Assembly: GCA_003212115.1 (NCBI GenBank)
Contig: QCQS01000029.1
Coordinates: forward strand, 1-11,437
Length of the DNA: 11,437 nucleotides
Source of the DNA: Prochlorococcus sp. AG-455-E15
GTDB taxonomy: Bacteria > Cyanobacteriota > Cyanobacteriia > PCC-6307 > Cyanobiaceae
Direction: 5' to 3'
In this document: piece after piece, positions 1-6,105 of the stretch
Position numbering within the stretch: position 1 is the first letter of the stretch
Layout: each line of letters begins with the position of its first letter
Translations under genes and position numbers: made by a program
Notes under the pieces: model-generated
The model's database searches: none
What the model was told of the DNA's origin: nothing
The model's input: the letters and a program-made list of their open reading frames with translations, nothing else

Positions 1-416
1 ACGGGGCAAACAAAATACTTGCAATTGAAAAAAACAAATTCAACTCGAAAATTTGCTTAGAAAATTTACTGTCGTTGGAGAATATAGATAATAGGAGAAA
101 TGATATCGAGGTTATTAGTAAAGACGTTTTGAAATGGACAAAACCAAATTACGAGAGAAACTTATCATCTAGAAATATGGATTTAAACAAATTAAAATTT
201 GATTTTGTCTATATAGATCCTCCCTACGATGTGGATTTCCATGAATTAGTTTTATATCAATTGTTTAATTGTAATTTTTTAAAAAAAGATTCAACAGTTA
301 TTTATGAACATTCTCCAAATTTTTTTATTAAAAAAAGTACTTTATGGGAAACTATAGATGTAAGAAACTATGGGCAGTCAAGATTAACATTTTTAATCAA
401 GGTCAAGCATCCCTGA
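1..416 (+). CDS. rsmD: 16S rRNA (guanine966-N2)-methyltransferase RsmD, 3' part only
   Basis: This is the C-terminal part of an RsmD-type S-adenosylmethionine-dependent methyltransferase, which methylates G966 of 16S rRNA during 30S assembly. The reading frame is open from the window edge (first whole codon at base 3), and 137 residues are visible before the TGA at 414-416. The stretch GANKILAIEKN near the edge matches the segment after the SAM-binding glycine loop, where an acidic residue holds the cofactor ribose. FVYIDPPYD (about bases 202-230) carries the DPPY catalytic motif of N2-guanine methyltransferases. The usual N-terminus with the SAM glycine motif lies outside the window; family members are around 180-200 residues long. 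The TTG at 75 is only an internal codon, because homology continues upstream of it. The 3' end overlaps petG on the other strand by 24 bp. The family call is confident; the exact target site is inferred from the family. Confidence 0.85.
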   Translation, partial: GANKILAIEKNKFNSKICLENLLSLENIDNRRNDIEVISKDVLKWTKPNYERNLSSRNMDLNKLKFDFVYIDPPYDVDFHELVLYQLFNCNFLKKDSTVIYEHSPNFFIKKSTLWETIDVRNYGQSRLTFLIKVKHP

Positions 417-512
417 ACCTCTTCTGTATTGATTCCATGCACTTACGAATAATCCTAGAAGAGTTATTGGAACTAAACCTAAAACAATTCCACATAGAAG
501 AGGCTCGATCAT
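393..512 (-). CDS. petG: Cytochrome b6f complex subunit V, PetG (39 aa)
   Basis: PetG is a single-helix subunit needed for assembly and stability of the thylakoid cytochrome b6f complex, which passes electrons from plastoquinol to plastocyanin or cytochrome c6. Reading the minus strand from ATG at 512-510 gives a 39-residue protein ending with TAA at 395-393. It begins MIEPLLCGIVLG, has one hydrophobic helix (about residues 5-26) and then WNQYRRGSG and a short acidic tail. This matches cyanobacterial PetG closely in both length and sequence. An AAGG Shine-Dalgarno-like site (complement of 520-523) lies 7 nt before the ATG. The gene is convergent with rsmD, and its last eight codons including the stop overlap the rsmD 3' end. 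It is divergent from cytM, with 55 bp between the two starts. It is short enough to be missed by length-filtered gene callers. Confidence 0.95.
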   Translation of the reverse strand: MIEPLLCGIVLGLVPITLLGLFVSAWNQYRRGSGMLDLD

Positions 513-567
513 TTTTTTGCCTTTTTTGAATTTCTTATTCACAATTGTTACATAGAGACTATTTTTT
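513..567. promoter_or_regulatory. Divergent petG/cytM intergenic region, putative promoters
   Basis: This 55-bp AT-rich spacer separates the divergent starts of petG and cytM, so it should carry both leaders and probably promoter elements for both. On the plus strand, TTGAAT (526-531) and TACATA (549-554) are 17 bp apart and could be a poor -35/-10 pair for cytM. I see no clear -10 box for petG on the minus strand. The elements are weak, and I infer promoter function mainly from the gene arrangement. Confidence 0.3.
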
Positions 568-954
568 GTGTCAACATCTTCATCAACTGCAGCAGAAAGA
601 GTCTTTAAAAGAGAATTCTTAAAAGTTGTTTTTATTGTATTTGGAGTTTTATTGATTTGTTTTTCATTATTTTTCGTAAAACATCATGAAAATAACAAAT
701 ATATTATTGAAACTCTTGAGCTTAATGGCTCTGCTGAGGAAGGAGATGCTCTTTTTAAGATAAATTGTGTTGGATGTCATGGAATTACAGCAAGAGGATT
801 AGTGGGCCCAGACTTACACTCGATAACTCAACGTTTGAATGATAAAGAGATTATAAAACAAGTAACTGGCGGCCTAACTCCTCCTATGCCAAGTTTTGAA
901 ATTGATCCTGTAAATATGTCCAATTTATTGAAATATCTTCATAGCCTTGAATGA
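568..954 (+). CDS. cytM: Membrane-anchored c-type cytochrome, cytochrome cM-like
   Basis: This is a 128-residue class I cytochrome c. An N-terminal hydrophobic segment (about residues 18-37) should anchor the haem domain on the lumenal or periplasmic side. The haem-binding motif is C67-V-G-C70-H71, and Met107 in TPPMPSF is the likely sixth ligand. The segments INCVGCHG, GLVGPDL, ITQR and a C-terminal LLKYLHSLE match my recollection of cyanobacterial cytochrome cM, whose exact role is debated and which has been linked to balancing respiratory and photosynthetic electron flow. The GTG at 568 is chosen because an in-frame stop (TAG, 553-555) lies just upstream and no other start precedes the membrane helix. 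A possible GAG ribosome site lies 10 nt before it. The stop overlaps the next ATG (ATGA, 951-954), so translation is probably coupled. A generic cytochrome c6/c553-like carrier is the alternative, but the anchor argues against it. Confidence 0.82.
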   Translation: MSTSSSTAAERVFKREFLKVVFIVFGVLLICFSLFFVKHHENNKYIIETLELNGSAEEGDALFKINCVGCHGITARGLVGPDLHSITQRLNDKEIIKQVTGGLTPPMPSFEIDPVNMSNLLKYLHSLE

Positions 955-1700
955 CTTTGGAAAAAAATTTTTCTAATTTAAAGGTAATATTAGTTGAACC
1001 AAATGGCCCTTTAAATGTAGGGAGCGTTGCTAGATTATGCTCCAACTTTGAAGTTGATGAATTAAGAATTGTTTCTCCAAAATGTGATATTTTCTCTCTA
1101 GATGCAAAAAAAATGGCCCTTAAAGGTCAGAAATTTCTCGATAATTGTAAGATTTTTTACAATCTTGAAAATGCTATTTTTGATTGTGATTTGGTTCTTG
1201 CATCTTGTGGAAGGATTGATTTAAGTAAAGATTCATTTTTTGAATCCTCAGAAGATGTATTCAATTGGACTACATCTTTTAAAAAGATTAATAATTTAGC
1301 AATTATTTTTGGAAGAGAAGATAGTGGTTTAACTAATGATGAATTACTTCTAGCAAATAAGACTTTTAATATTCCTACATCTATGAATAATCCCTCTTTA
1401 AATCTTTCTCACGCAGTTTCAATAGCTTTGTATGAGTTAAAAAAGTCTTCAAAAAGAAACTTTGATCAAGAATCAAAAGTTTTTAATCTTGCATCATCAA
1501 AACAAATTTATGATTCGTTTTTGGAGATAGAGGAATTGCTTTTGAAGGTTGGATATCTTTTAAAACATACCTCAAGATCAAAAATAGTTAAATTCAAAAA
1601 TTATGTATTAAGGGCAAATACATCAATGCACGAAATAAATGTTTTAAGAGGAATTGTTCATCAAATAAATTGGTTTATGAATAATTCAAAAAGAAATTAG
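951..1700 (+). CDS. TrmH/SpoU-family RNA 2'-O-methyltransferase, TrmJ-like
   Basis: This 249-residue protein is a SPOUT (trefoil-knot) RNA ribose methyltransferase. All three family motifs are visible: motif 1 in GPLNVGSVAR (residues 19-28), motif 2 in AIIFGREDSGLTNDEL (117-132) and motif 3 in IPTSMNNPSLNLSHAVSIALYEL (141-163). The opening KVILVEPNGPLNVGSVAR and the SLNLSHAV segment resemble TrmJ, which methylates the ribose of position 32 in tRNA anticodon loops. An additional C-terminal region (about residues 170-249) is helical in character, as in TrmJ relatives. It starts inside the cytM stop codon (4-nt overlap) and so is probably translated from the same message, although no functional link to the cytochrome is apparent. 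The family is certain. The tRNA-32 specificity is inferred, and other TrmH-group targets remain possible, so no symbol is given. Confidence 0.85.
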   Translation: MTLEKNFSNLKVILVEPNGPLNVGSVARLCSNFEVDELRIVSPKCDIFSLDAKKMALKGQKFLDNCKIFYNLENAIFDCDLVLASCGRIDLSKDSFFESSEDVFNWTTSFKKINNLAIIFGREDSGLTNDELLLANKTFNIPTSMNNPSLNLSHAVSIALYELKKSSKRNFDQESKVFNLASSKQIYDSFLEIEELLLKVGYLLKHTSRSKIVKFKNYVLRANTSMHEINVLRGIVHQINWFMNNSKRN

Positions 1701-1709
1701 TCCCATAAT

Positions 1710-1731
1710 GAAATAAATTAGATTTTATTTC
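1710..1731 (+). terminator. AT-rich hairpin after the trmJ-like gene, weak terminator candidate
   Basis: GAAATAAA (1710-1717) and TTTATTTC (1724-1731) are perfect reverse complements around a 6-nt loop, starting 10 nt after the trmJ-like stop. The following bases are T-rich (TTTGTCGTCTTTATTT). The stem has only one G-C pair, so it would be unstable as a rho-independent terminator, and such hairpins arise easily by chance in DNA this AT-rich. Confidence 0.3.
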
Positions 1732-1732
1732 T

Positions 1733-1761
1733 TTGTCGTCTTTATTTAATAGGGATATTTA
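1733..1761 (+). promoter_or_regulatory. Putative promoter upstream of chlI
   Basis: TTGTCG (1733-1738) and TATTTA (1756-1761) are 17 bp apart within the largest gap in the left half of the window. Transcription from here would start near 1768 and give a leader of about 55 nt to the preferred chlI GTG. Both boxes match the sigma-70 consensus only partly. The gap between the trmJ-like gene and chlI is itself the better argument that a promoter lies here. Confidence 0.28.
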
Positions 1762-1822
1762 CTAAAAACATTTTCTGAAGTAACATCTATTGATCCTTGG
1801 AATATTAAAGAAAACTAAAACT

Positions 1823-2911
1823 GTGACAACAACAAAGAAAAGAAGAGTTTTTCCTTTTACGGCTGTAATTGGTCAGGAAGAAATGAAATTAGCACTCTTG
1901 TTAAATGTTATTGATCCAAGAATTGGAGGAGTGATGATAATGGGTGACAGAGGGACTGGTAAATCTACCACAATAAGGGCCTTAGCTGATTTGTTACCTG
2001 CAATTGATGTTGTAAAAGATGATCCATATAATAGTTCTCTAATTGATCCTGATTTGCAGAGTAAAGAAGTTTTGGACAAAATTGTCCAGGGAGAAAATCT
2101 AGAGAGTATCCAAAAACAAGTCCCTATGGTTGATTTACCTTTAGGAGCTACTGAAGATAGGCTTTGTGGAACAATTGATATTGAAAAGGCTTTAAGTGAA
2201 GGTGTCAAGGCATTTGAACCAGGGTTATTAGCAAAAGCTAATAGAGGGTTATTATATGTTGATGAAGTAAATTTACTTGATGATCATTTAGTTGATGTTC
2301 TTTTAGATTCGGCTGCTTCAGGATGGAATACAGTTGAAAGGGAGGGAGTATCAGTTCGACATCCTGCTAGATTTGTCCTTATTGGTTCAGGGAATCCAGA
2401 AGAAGGTGAATTAAGGCCTCAACTATTAGATAGGTTTGGAATGAGTGTTGAGGTTAAGACAGTTAGAGATGCTGAATTAAGAGTTCAGGTTGTAGATCAA
2501 AGAACTTCTTTTGACGATAATCCTGATGAGTTTTCTTTGAGTGTTGAGAATCAACAAAATGAACTTCAACAAAAGGTTGTTAAAGCACAAGAAATATTAA
2601 ATTCTGTTCAAATGGACGATGACCTAAGATTGAATATTTCTGCAATCTGCGGAGAACTTGATGTTGATGGTTTACGTGGAGATATTGTTACAAATCGATC
2701 GGCAAGGGCAATTGCAGCTTTTGAGGGTAGAACTGAAGTGCAAGAAGATGACATAGCAAGGGTTATTTCTTGTTCTTTAAGACACAGACTAAGAAAAGAT
2801 CCCTTAGAACAAGTTGATTCAGGTGAGAGAGTTATTCAAGCTTTTTGTAAAGTATTTGATTTAGATGAAAAAGAAAATCTTTCAAAATTCCAATTGTCTG
2901 CAGAAGCTTAA
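1823..2911 (+). CDS. chlI: Magnesium chelatase ATPase subunit ChlI
   Basis: ChlI is the AAA+ motor subunit of magnesium chelatase. With ChlD and ChlH it inserts Mg2+ into protoporphyrin IX, the first committed step of chlorophyll synthesis. In the 362-residue product, Walker A is GDRGTGKST (residues 41-49), Walker B is LLYVDE (143-148), and the sensor-1 region with its conserved GSGNPEEGELRPQLLDRF lies at 188-205. The C-terminal lid segment LRGDIVTNRSARAIAAFEGR follows. Sequence and length agree well with other cyanobacterial ChlI. I prefer the GTG at 1823, which gives VTTTKKRRVFPF as the N-terminus, in line with relatives. A TTG at 1790 would add 11 residues and cannot be excluded. Neither has a strong ribosome site. 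The next gene, ruvC, starts 5 nt after the stop, so the two are probably cotranscribed, although they share no pathway. Confidence 0.96.
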   Translation: MTTTKKRRVFPFTAVIGQEEMKLALLLNVIDPRIGGVMIMGDRGTGKSTTIRALADLLPAIDVVKDDPYNSSLIDPDLQSKEVLDKIVQGENLESIQKQVPMVDLPLGATEDRLCGTIDIEKALSEGVKAFEPGLLAKANRGLLYVDEVNLLDDHLVDVLLDSAASGWNTVEREGVSVRHPARFVLIGSGNPEEGELRPQLLDRFGMSVEVKTVRDAELRVQVVDQRTSFDDNPDEFSLSVENQQNELQQKVVKAQEILNSVQMDDDLRLNISAICGELDVDGLRGDIVTNRSARAIAAFEGRTEVQEDDIARVISCSLRHRLRKDPLEQVDSGERVIQAFCKVFDLDEKENLSKFQLSAEA

Positions 2912-2916
2912 TTACA

Positions 2917-3390
2917 GTGAGAATAATTGGGATTGACCCTGGATTAGCTAGAGTTGGTTATGGAATTATTGAAATAGAAAATGAAAAAAAGATATTATTA
3001 GATTGTGGTGTAATTGAGACAAGTAAAGATAAAAAAGAAGAAGATAGACTTTATGAGATTTTCAATGATCTTAATGAATTAATAAATCTTTGGAATCCAA
3101 CATCAGCGGCCGTAGAAAAATTTTTCTTTTACAAATCAAGCACTACCATTAGTGTGGTGCAGGCTAGAGGCGTGATTATGATGGTATTGGCCTCAAATAA
3201 AATTCATATTAGTGAATATTCTCCTGGTCAGATAAAATTAACCATTGCTGGGTCTGGAAAAGCATCTAAGAAGGAAGTTCTTGATGCTGTTATGTATAGT
3301 TTAGAACTTAAAAGACCTCCAAAACCTGATGATTCAGCAGATGCTTTGGCCATAGCTCTCACAAAACTAAATGAAGATGGCATTAACTGA
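2917..3390 (+). CDS. ruvC: Holliday junction resolvase RuvC
   Basis: RuvC is the dimeric endonuclease that cuts Holliday junctions symmetrically after RuvAB branch migration, completing recombinational repair. The 157-residue length is normal. The acidic catalytic residues are all visible: Asp7 in IIGIDPGLARVGYG, Glu67 in AAVEKFFFYKS, and Asp139 and Asp142 in PDDSADALAIAL, which correspond to the last two aspartates of the E. coli enzyme. The start is the GTG at 2917, directly before the RIIGIDPG strand that opens the RNase H-like fold. It lies 5 nt after the chlI stop, and no useful start is available further upstream. No ruvA or ruvB is present in the window. The following gene begins 9 nt after the stop, consistent with a single transcript. 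Confidence 0.96.
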   Translation: MRIIGIDPGLARVGYGIIEIENEKKILLDCGVIETSKDKKEEDRLYEIFNDLNELINLWNPTSAAVEKFFFYKSSTTISVVQARGVIMMVLASNKIHISEYSPGQIKLTIAGSGKASKKEVLDAVMYSLELKRPPKPDDSADALAIALTKLNEDGIN

Positions 3391-3399
3391 AGATTCAAT

Positions 3400-3957
3400 A
3401 TGACTATTTCTGAAAAAAAGAAATTAGAGAGGAATACCTTTAGCAAACTTAGAGATGAGATTTCACTAAATCAAAGAGAAGATGTAGAAAAGAATGTAAA
3501 ATTATATGTTGATTCATTTATTAAGGAATATAAAAATATTGGTTACATAGCAATATATTGGCCTCTAAGAAATGAAGTAGATATTAGAAGTCTTAAGGAA
3601 AAAATTTCTCTAGCTTTGCCCAGATGTAACGATAAAAATCAAATGTTATTTTATCCATGGGATGAAAAACCTCTCACAAAAGATTATGAGGGGATATTAA
3701 GTCCAAATAACTCTTTTTCATTAAGTTGTAACCAGATAAGTATGATTCTTGTTCCATGTCTTTCTGTAGATAAAAATTTAACAAGATTAGGATATGGAGG
3801 AGGTTATTTTGATAAATTAAGGTCAGATATTAATTGGAGAAATGTTCCATGCATTGGCGTATTAACTTCAAATTGTGTAAGTGAGATTCCATTAACCAGA
3901 GCTGAGTGGGATATCCCTTTATCAGGGTTTATCACAGAAAAAGAAATATTTGTATAA
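3400..3957 (+). CDS. 5-formyltetrahydrofolate cyclo-ligase (5,10-methenyltetrahydrofolate synthetase)
   Basis: This enzyme converts 5-formyltetrahydrofolate to 5,10-methenyltetrahydrofolate using ATP, returning a storage or by-product folate to one-carbon metabolism in the cytoplasm. The 185-residue protein shows the family signatures in order: an N-terminal basic helix (KKKLERNTFSKLRDE), the strand IAIYWPLRNEVD (residues 50-61), and the phosphate/folate loop RLGYGGGYFDKL (129-140) close to the C-terminal DIPLSGFITE. Its length is typical. The ATG at 3400 lies 9 nt after the ruvC stop. Genes of this family carry different symbols (fau, ygfA, MTHFS), so none is assigned. An inverted repeat begins in the last codons and continues past the stop (see the repeat entry). 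Confidence 0.92.
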   Translation: MTISEKKKLERNTFSKLRDEISLNQREDVEKNVKLYVDSFIKEYKNIGYIAIYWPLRNEVDIRSLKEKISLALPRCNDKNQMLFYPWDEKPLTKDYEGILSPNNSFSLSCNQISMILVPCLSVDKNLTRLGYGGGYFDKLRSDINWRNVPCIGVLTSNCVSEIPLTRAEWDIPLSGFITEKEIFV

Positions 3958-3973
3958 TAAAAACCTGATAAAG
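3917..3973. repeat. Inverted repeat spanning the cyclo-ligase stop codon
   Basis: CTTTATCAGG (3917-3926), one unpaired G (3927) and TTT (3928-3930) can pair with AAACCTGATAAAG at 3961-3973. The stem would be 10 perfect base pairs, a single-base bulge and 3 more pairs, closing a loop of 30 nt that contains the cyclo-ligase TAA (3955-3957). The right arm ends 23 nt before the sufE ATG. It could be a 3'-end or intercistronic RNA structure. No strong U-tract follows, so I do not call it a terminator. Chance occurrence in AT-rich DNA is possible. Confidence 0.4.
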
Positions 3974-3996
3974 CGATTAATTTATAGTTTTAAAAA

Positions 3997-4422
3997 ATGG
4001 AAAATCAGGAAAAATACAATAATTTATCAAGATTAGTAGAAAAGTTAAAGAAATCAGAAGATCCAAAAAGAAAATATGAATACATTTTGTGGTTAGGGAA
4101 AAAATTGAAAGAACCAAATAATGAAATCCTTGTTGAGGAAAATAAAGTTAAGGGATGCGTTTCAGAAGTTTTTGTTAAGGCAAATATTAAAGATGGTAAA
4201 TTATATTGGGAAGGATATTCTGATGCACTTATAACCAAGGGTTTATTAGCATTTTTAATAAATGGGTTAAATGAATTAACACCAAATGAGGTTATTAAGA
4301 TAGATAAGAAATTTATTGAAGATACTGGTTTGAGATCAAGCTTAACTCCTTCTCGGTCAAATGGGTTTTTAAACATATTGTTGAAAATGCAGTCTCAAGC
4401 AAATGAATTTTTGAAGGCCTAA
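3997..4422 (+). CDS. sufE: SufE-family sulfur acceptor for cysteine desulfurase
   Basis: SufE takes persulfide sulfur from the cysteine desulfurase SufS and passes it to the SufBCD scaffold for Fe-S cluster assembly, which is central to photosystem I and ferredoxin maturation in cyanobacteria. The 141-residue protein carries the acceptor cysteine at Cys54 in KVKGCVSEVFV, the counterpart of the VxGCxSxVW motif. It is preceded by the family's Y-x-x-x-L-W-L-G-K-K-L segment (about residues 27-37). Other SufE features are GLLAFLINGLNELTPNEV in the middle and LRSSLTPSRSNGFLNILLKM near the end. Length is usual. The gene follows the cyclo-ligase after 39 nt and precedes hom after 38 nt. The other suf genes are not in this window, so the context adds nothing to the function. 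Confidence 0.94.
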   Translation: MENQEKYNNLSRLVEKLKKSEDPKRKYEYILWLGKKLKEPNNEILVEENKVKGCVSEVFVKANIKDGKLYWEGYSDALITKGLLAFLINGLNELTPNEVIKIDKKFIEDTGLRSSLTPSRSNGFLNILLKMQSQANEFLKA

Positions 4423-4460
4423 TAATATAAAATTAAACTCAAAGTTAAAAGAAATAAAAA

Positions 4461-5762
4461 ATGAGAAAATGCAAGATTGGGATTGTAGGTTTTGGAACTG
4501 TAGGTTCAGGGGTTTATAAAATATTAAGTTCTGAAGTTGATTCACATCCAATTCTAAAAGGAATAGAAATTGCAAAAATAGCAGTTAAAGATCTAAATAA
4601 AAAAAGGGATATTTATATAGATAATAATTTATTAACTGATGATCCATTTAAATTAATTAATGACCCCTCTATAGATGTAATTGTTGAAGTAATGGGTGGG
4701 GTTGATTTAGCGAAAGACATTATTCTGCAATCATTAAAATCAGGTAAATCTGTTGTTACAGCAAATAAAGCAGTCATTGCAAGATACGGAGAAGAAATAT
4801 ATAAAACTGCATCTAAAGAAGGAGTTTATATATTGTCAGAGGCGGCAGTTTGCGGGGGGATTCCTATAATTGAACCCTTAAAAAGATCATTAAAAAGTAA
4901 CAGCATAAAAAAAATGGTTGGGATAATAAATGGTACAACAAATTTTATTCTTTCAAAGATGACAAATGAAAAAGCTGATTACAAGGAGACCTTAAAATTG
5001 GCCCAAAGCCTTGGGTATGCAGAATTCGATCCAACTGCAGATGTTGAGGGCCATGATGCTGCTGATAAGATTTCAATTCTTAGTGAACTTGCATTTGGAG
5101 GAAAAATCAATAGAGAGGAGATTCAGTGTGAGGGTATTAGTGAAATTAATCTAAAGGATATTGAATATGCCAGTAAATTAGGGTTCGAAATAAAACTCTT
5201 AGCGCTCTCCGAAAGGGGACAAATTAATAGTAATGATTCACTCGCTTTGAATATTTGGGTAGGACCTTCTTTGATCCCAAAATCTCATCCATTGGCAACA
5301 GTTAAGGGAGTTAATAACGCCTTATTGATAGAGGCTAATCCTCTTGGAGAGATAATGTTATATGGTCCGGGTGCAGGGAGTGGCCCAACTGCTGCATCAG
5401 TAGTATCAGATATATTAAATCTGCATGCCGCCTCATTAAAAAATAATAATTCAATCGATCCATTATTATCTTTTGATTTCTGGAGAAACTGCCATATAAT
5501 AGATTCTTCACAAATAAATAAAAAAAATTACCTTAGAATTATTTGTCTTGATACTCCAGGTGTAATAGGAAAGATTGGAGATATTTTTGGAAATAATAAT
5601 GTATCAATCGAATCAATTGTTCAACTTGATGCAAGTGAGGACAAAGCCGAAATTGTTGTTATTACTCATGAGGTGAATAATGGAGATTTCGAGAGATCGA
5701 AAGATGAAATAAATTCGCTTAATGAAGTCAAAACTATTGCAAGTCAATTAAGTTGTATTTAA
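4461..5762 (+). CDS. hom: Homoserine dehydrogenase with C-terminal ACT domain
   Basis: Homoserine dehydrogenase reduces aspartate semialdehyde to homoserine with NAD(P)H, leading to threonine, isoleucine and methionine. In the 433-residue product, the Rossmann loop is GIVGFGTVGSGVY (residues 7-19), followed by VVTANKAVIA (98-107), the family signature with NGTTNFIL (157-164), and LGYAEFDPTADVEGHDAADK (184-203), which holds substrate and catalytic residues. GPGAGSGPTAASVVSD (302-316) closes the catalytic domain. An ACT domain (about 357-430, YLRIICLDTPGVIGKIGDIF onwards) suggests feedback inhibition by an amino acid, as in other monofunctional enzymes, where the effector is often threonine. 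No aspartokinase domain is fused. The ATG at 4461 places the glycine loop at the usual distance. The gene ends a same-strand run; 49 bp separate it from the next one. Confidence 0.96.
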   Translation: MRKCKIGIVGFGTVGSGVYKILSSEVDSHPILKGIEIAKIAVKDLNKKRDIYIDNNLLTDDPFKLINDPSIDVIVEVMGGVDLAKDIILQSLKSGKSVVTANKAVIARYGEEIYKTASKEGVYILSEAAVCGGIPIIEPLKRSLKSNSIKKMVGIINGTTNFILSKMTNEKADYKETLKLAQSLGYAEFDPTADVEGHDAADKISILSELAFGGKINREEIQCEGISEINLKDIEYASKLGFEIKLLALSERGQINSNDSLALNIWVGPSLIPKSHPLATVKGVNNALLIEANPLGEIMLYGPGAGSGPTAASVVSDILNLHAASLKNNNSIDPLLSFDFWRNCHIIDSSQINKKNYLRIICLDTPGVIGKIGDIFGNNNVSIESIVQLDASEDKAEIVVITHEVNNGDFERSKDEINSLNEVKTIASQLSCI

Positions 5763-5784
5763 AAAAATAGTTTGCAAATTTCTT

Positions 5785-5790
5785 TATAGC
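5785..5790 (+). promoter_or_regulatory. Possible -10 element for the peptide-transport operon
   Basis: TATAGC (5785-5790) lies in the 49-bp gap between hom and the next gene, 21 nt before its GTG. It matches four of six positions of a sigma-70 -10 box. There is no -35 box at the right distance, since that stretch is a run of A. Readthrough from hom is an equally good explanation for expression of the following genes. Confidence 0.25.
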
Positions 5791-5811
5791 TTGTTAAACC
5801 GAAGAAAGTAA

Positions 5812-6105
5812 GTGTTTGGTTTTAGAACCTTAATGATTCATTCAAAACTATTAGATAATAATAATCAAAATAATAATTTAAATTTTTCTGAAAACCTTTA
5901 TAAAGGTGCTTGTGTAAGAATTAAAAATAGCAATAAGACTTTTCAAGTAATTGGTTTAAACATAGGTAAAGAAGTTTGTTGGGTGAGAGAGTGGCCTTTT
6001 AACTATCATTCCAAAAAAACATTTGCTTTAGAGATAAATCAAATAACCTTACAAATTTATTGCTCAAATAATTATTTAGAAAAATTAAGTAATTATGAAA
6101 TATGA
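5812..6105 (+). CDS. Small conserved-looking protein of unknown function, coupled to the transporter genes
   Basis: This 97-residue protein is not assigned to a named family. The first 30 residues are low in complexity, with an Asn-rich stretch (residues 15-24) encoded by AAT-type triplets. The core from about residue 30 (LYKGACVRIKNSNKTFQVIGLN, then CWVREWPF at 56-63) looks like a compact beta-rich fold of the SH3-like sort, because it alternates short strands with a K-G-x-x-V-R-I opening. I recall similar VIGI...CWVREWP proteins in marine picocyanobacteria, but could not check this. No signal peptide or membrane helix is seen. The start is uncertain: GTG at 5812 is preceded by a purine-rich GAAGAAAG stretch, whereas ATG at 5833 would shorten the protein by 7 residues. 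Its TGA overlaps the ATG of the next gene (ATGA, 6102-6105), implying translational coupling with the transporter. Confidence 0.75.
   Translation: MFGFRTLMIHSKLLDNNNQNNNLNFSENLYKGACVRIKNSNKTFQVIGLNIGKEVCWVREWPFNYHSKKTFALEINQITLQIYCSNNYLEKLSNYEI

Noticed and set aside
344..529. Plus-strand open frame of 61 codons
   Set aside because: It overlaps the rsmD end and is antisense to petG, which is clearly recognised; its translation resembles no family and it is a shadow.
1701..1822. Extra small gene or riboswitch between the trmJ-like gene and chlI
   Set aside because: I found no small cyanobacterial protein on either strand and no recognisable riboswitch core; only a weak hairpin and weak promoter-like boxes are present.
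1873..2208. Minus-strand open frame of 111 codons
   Set aside because: It lies antisense within chlI over the conserved Walker A region, and the open frame is explained by the codon use of chlI.
4005..4376. Minus-strand open frame of 123 codons opposite sufE
   Set aside because: It covers nearly all of sufE in antisense, has no recognisable motif, and sufE itself is well supported.
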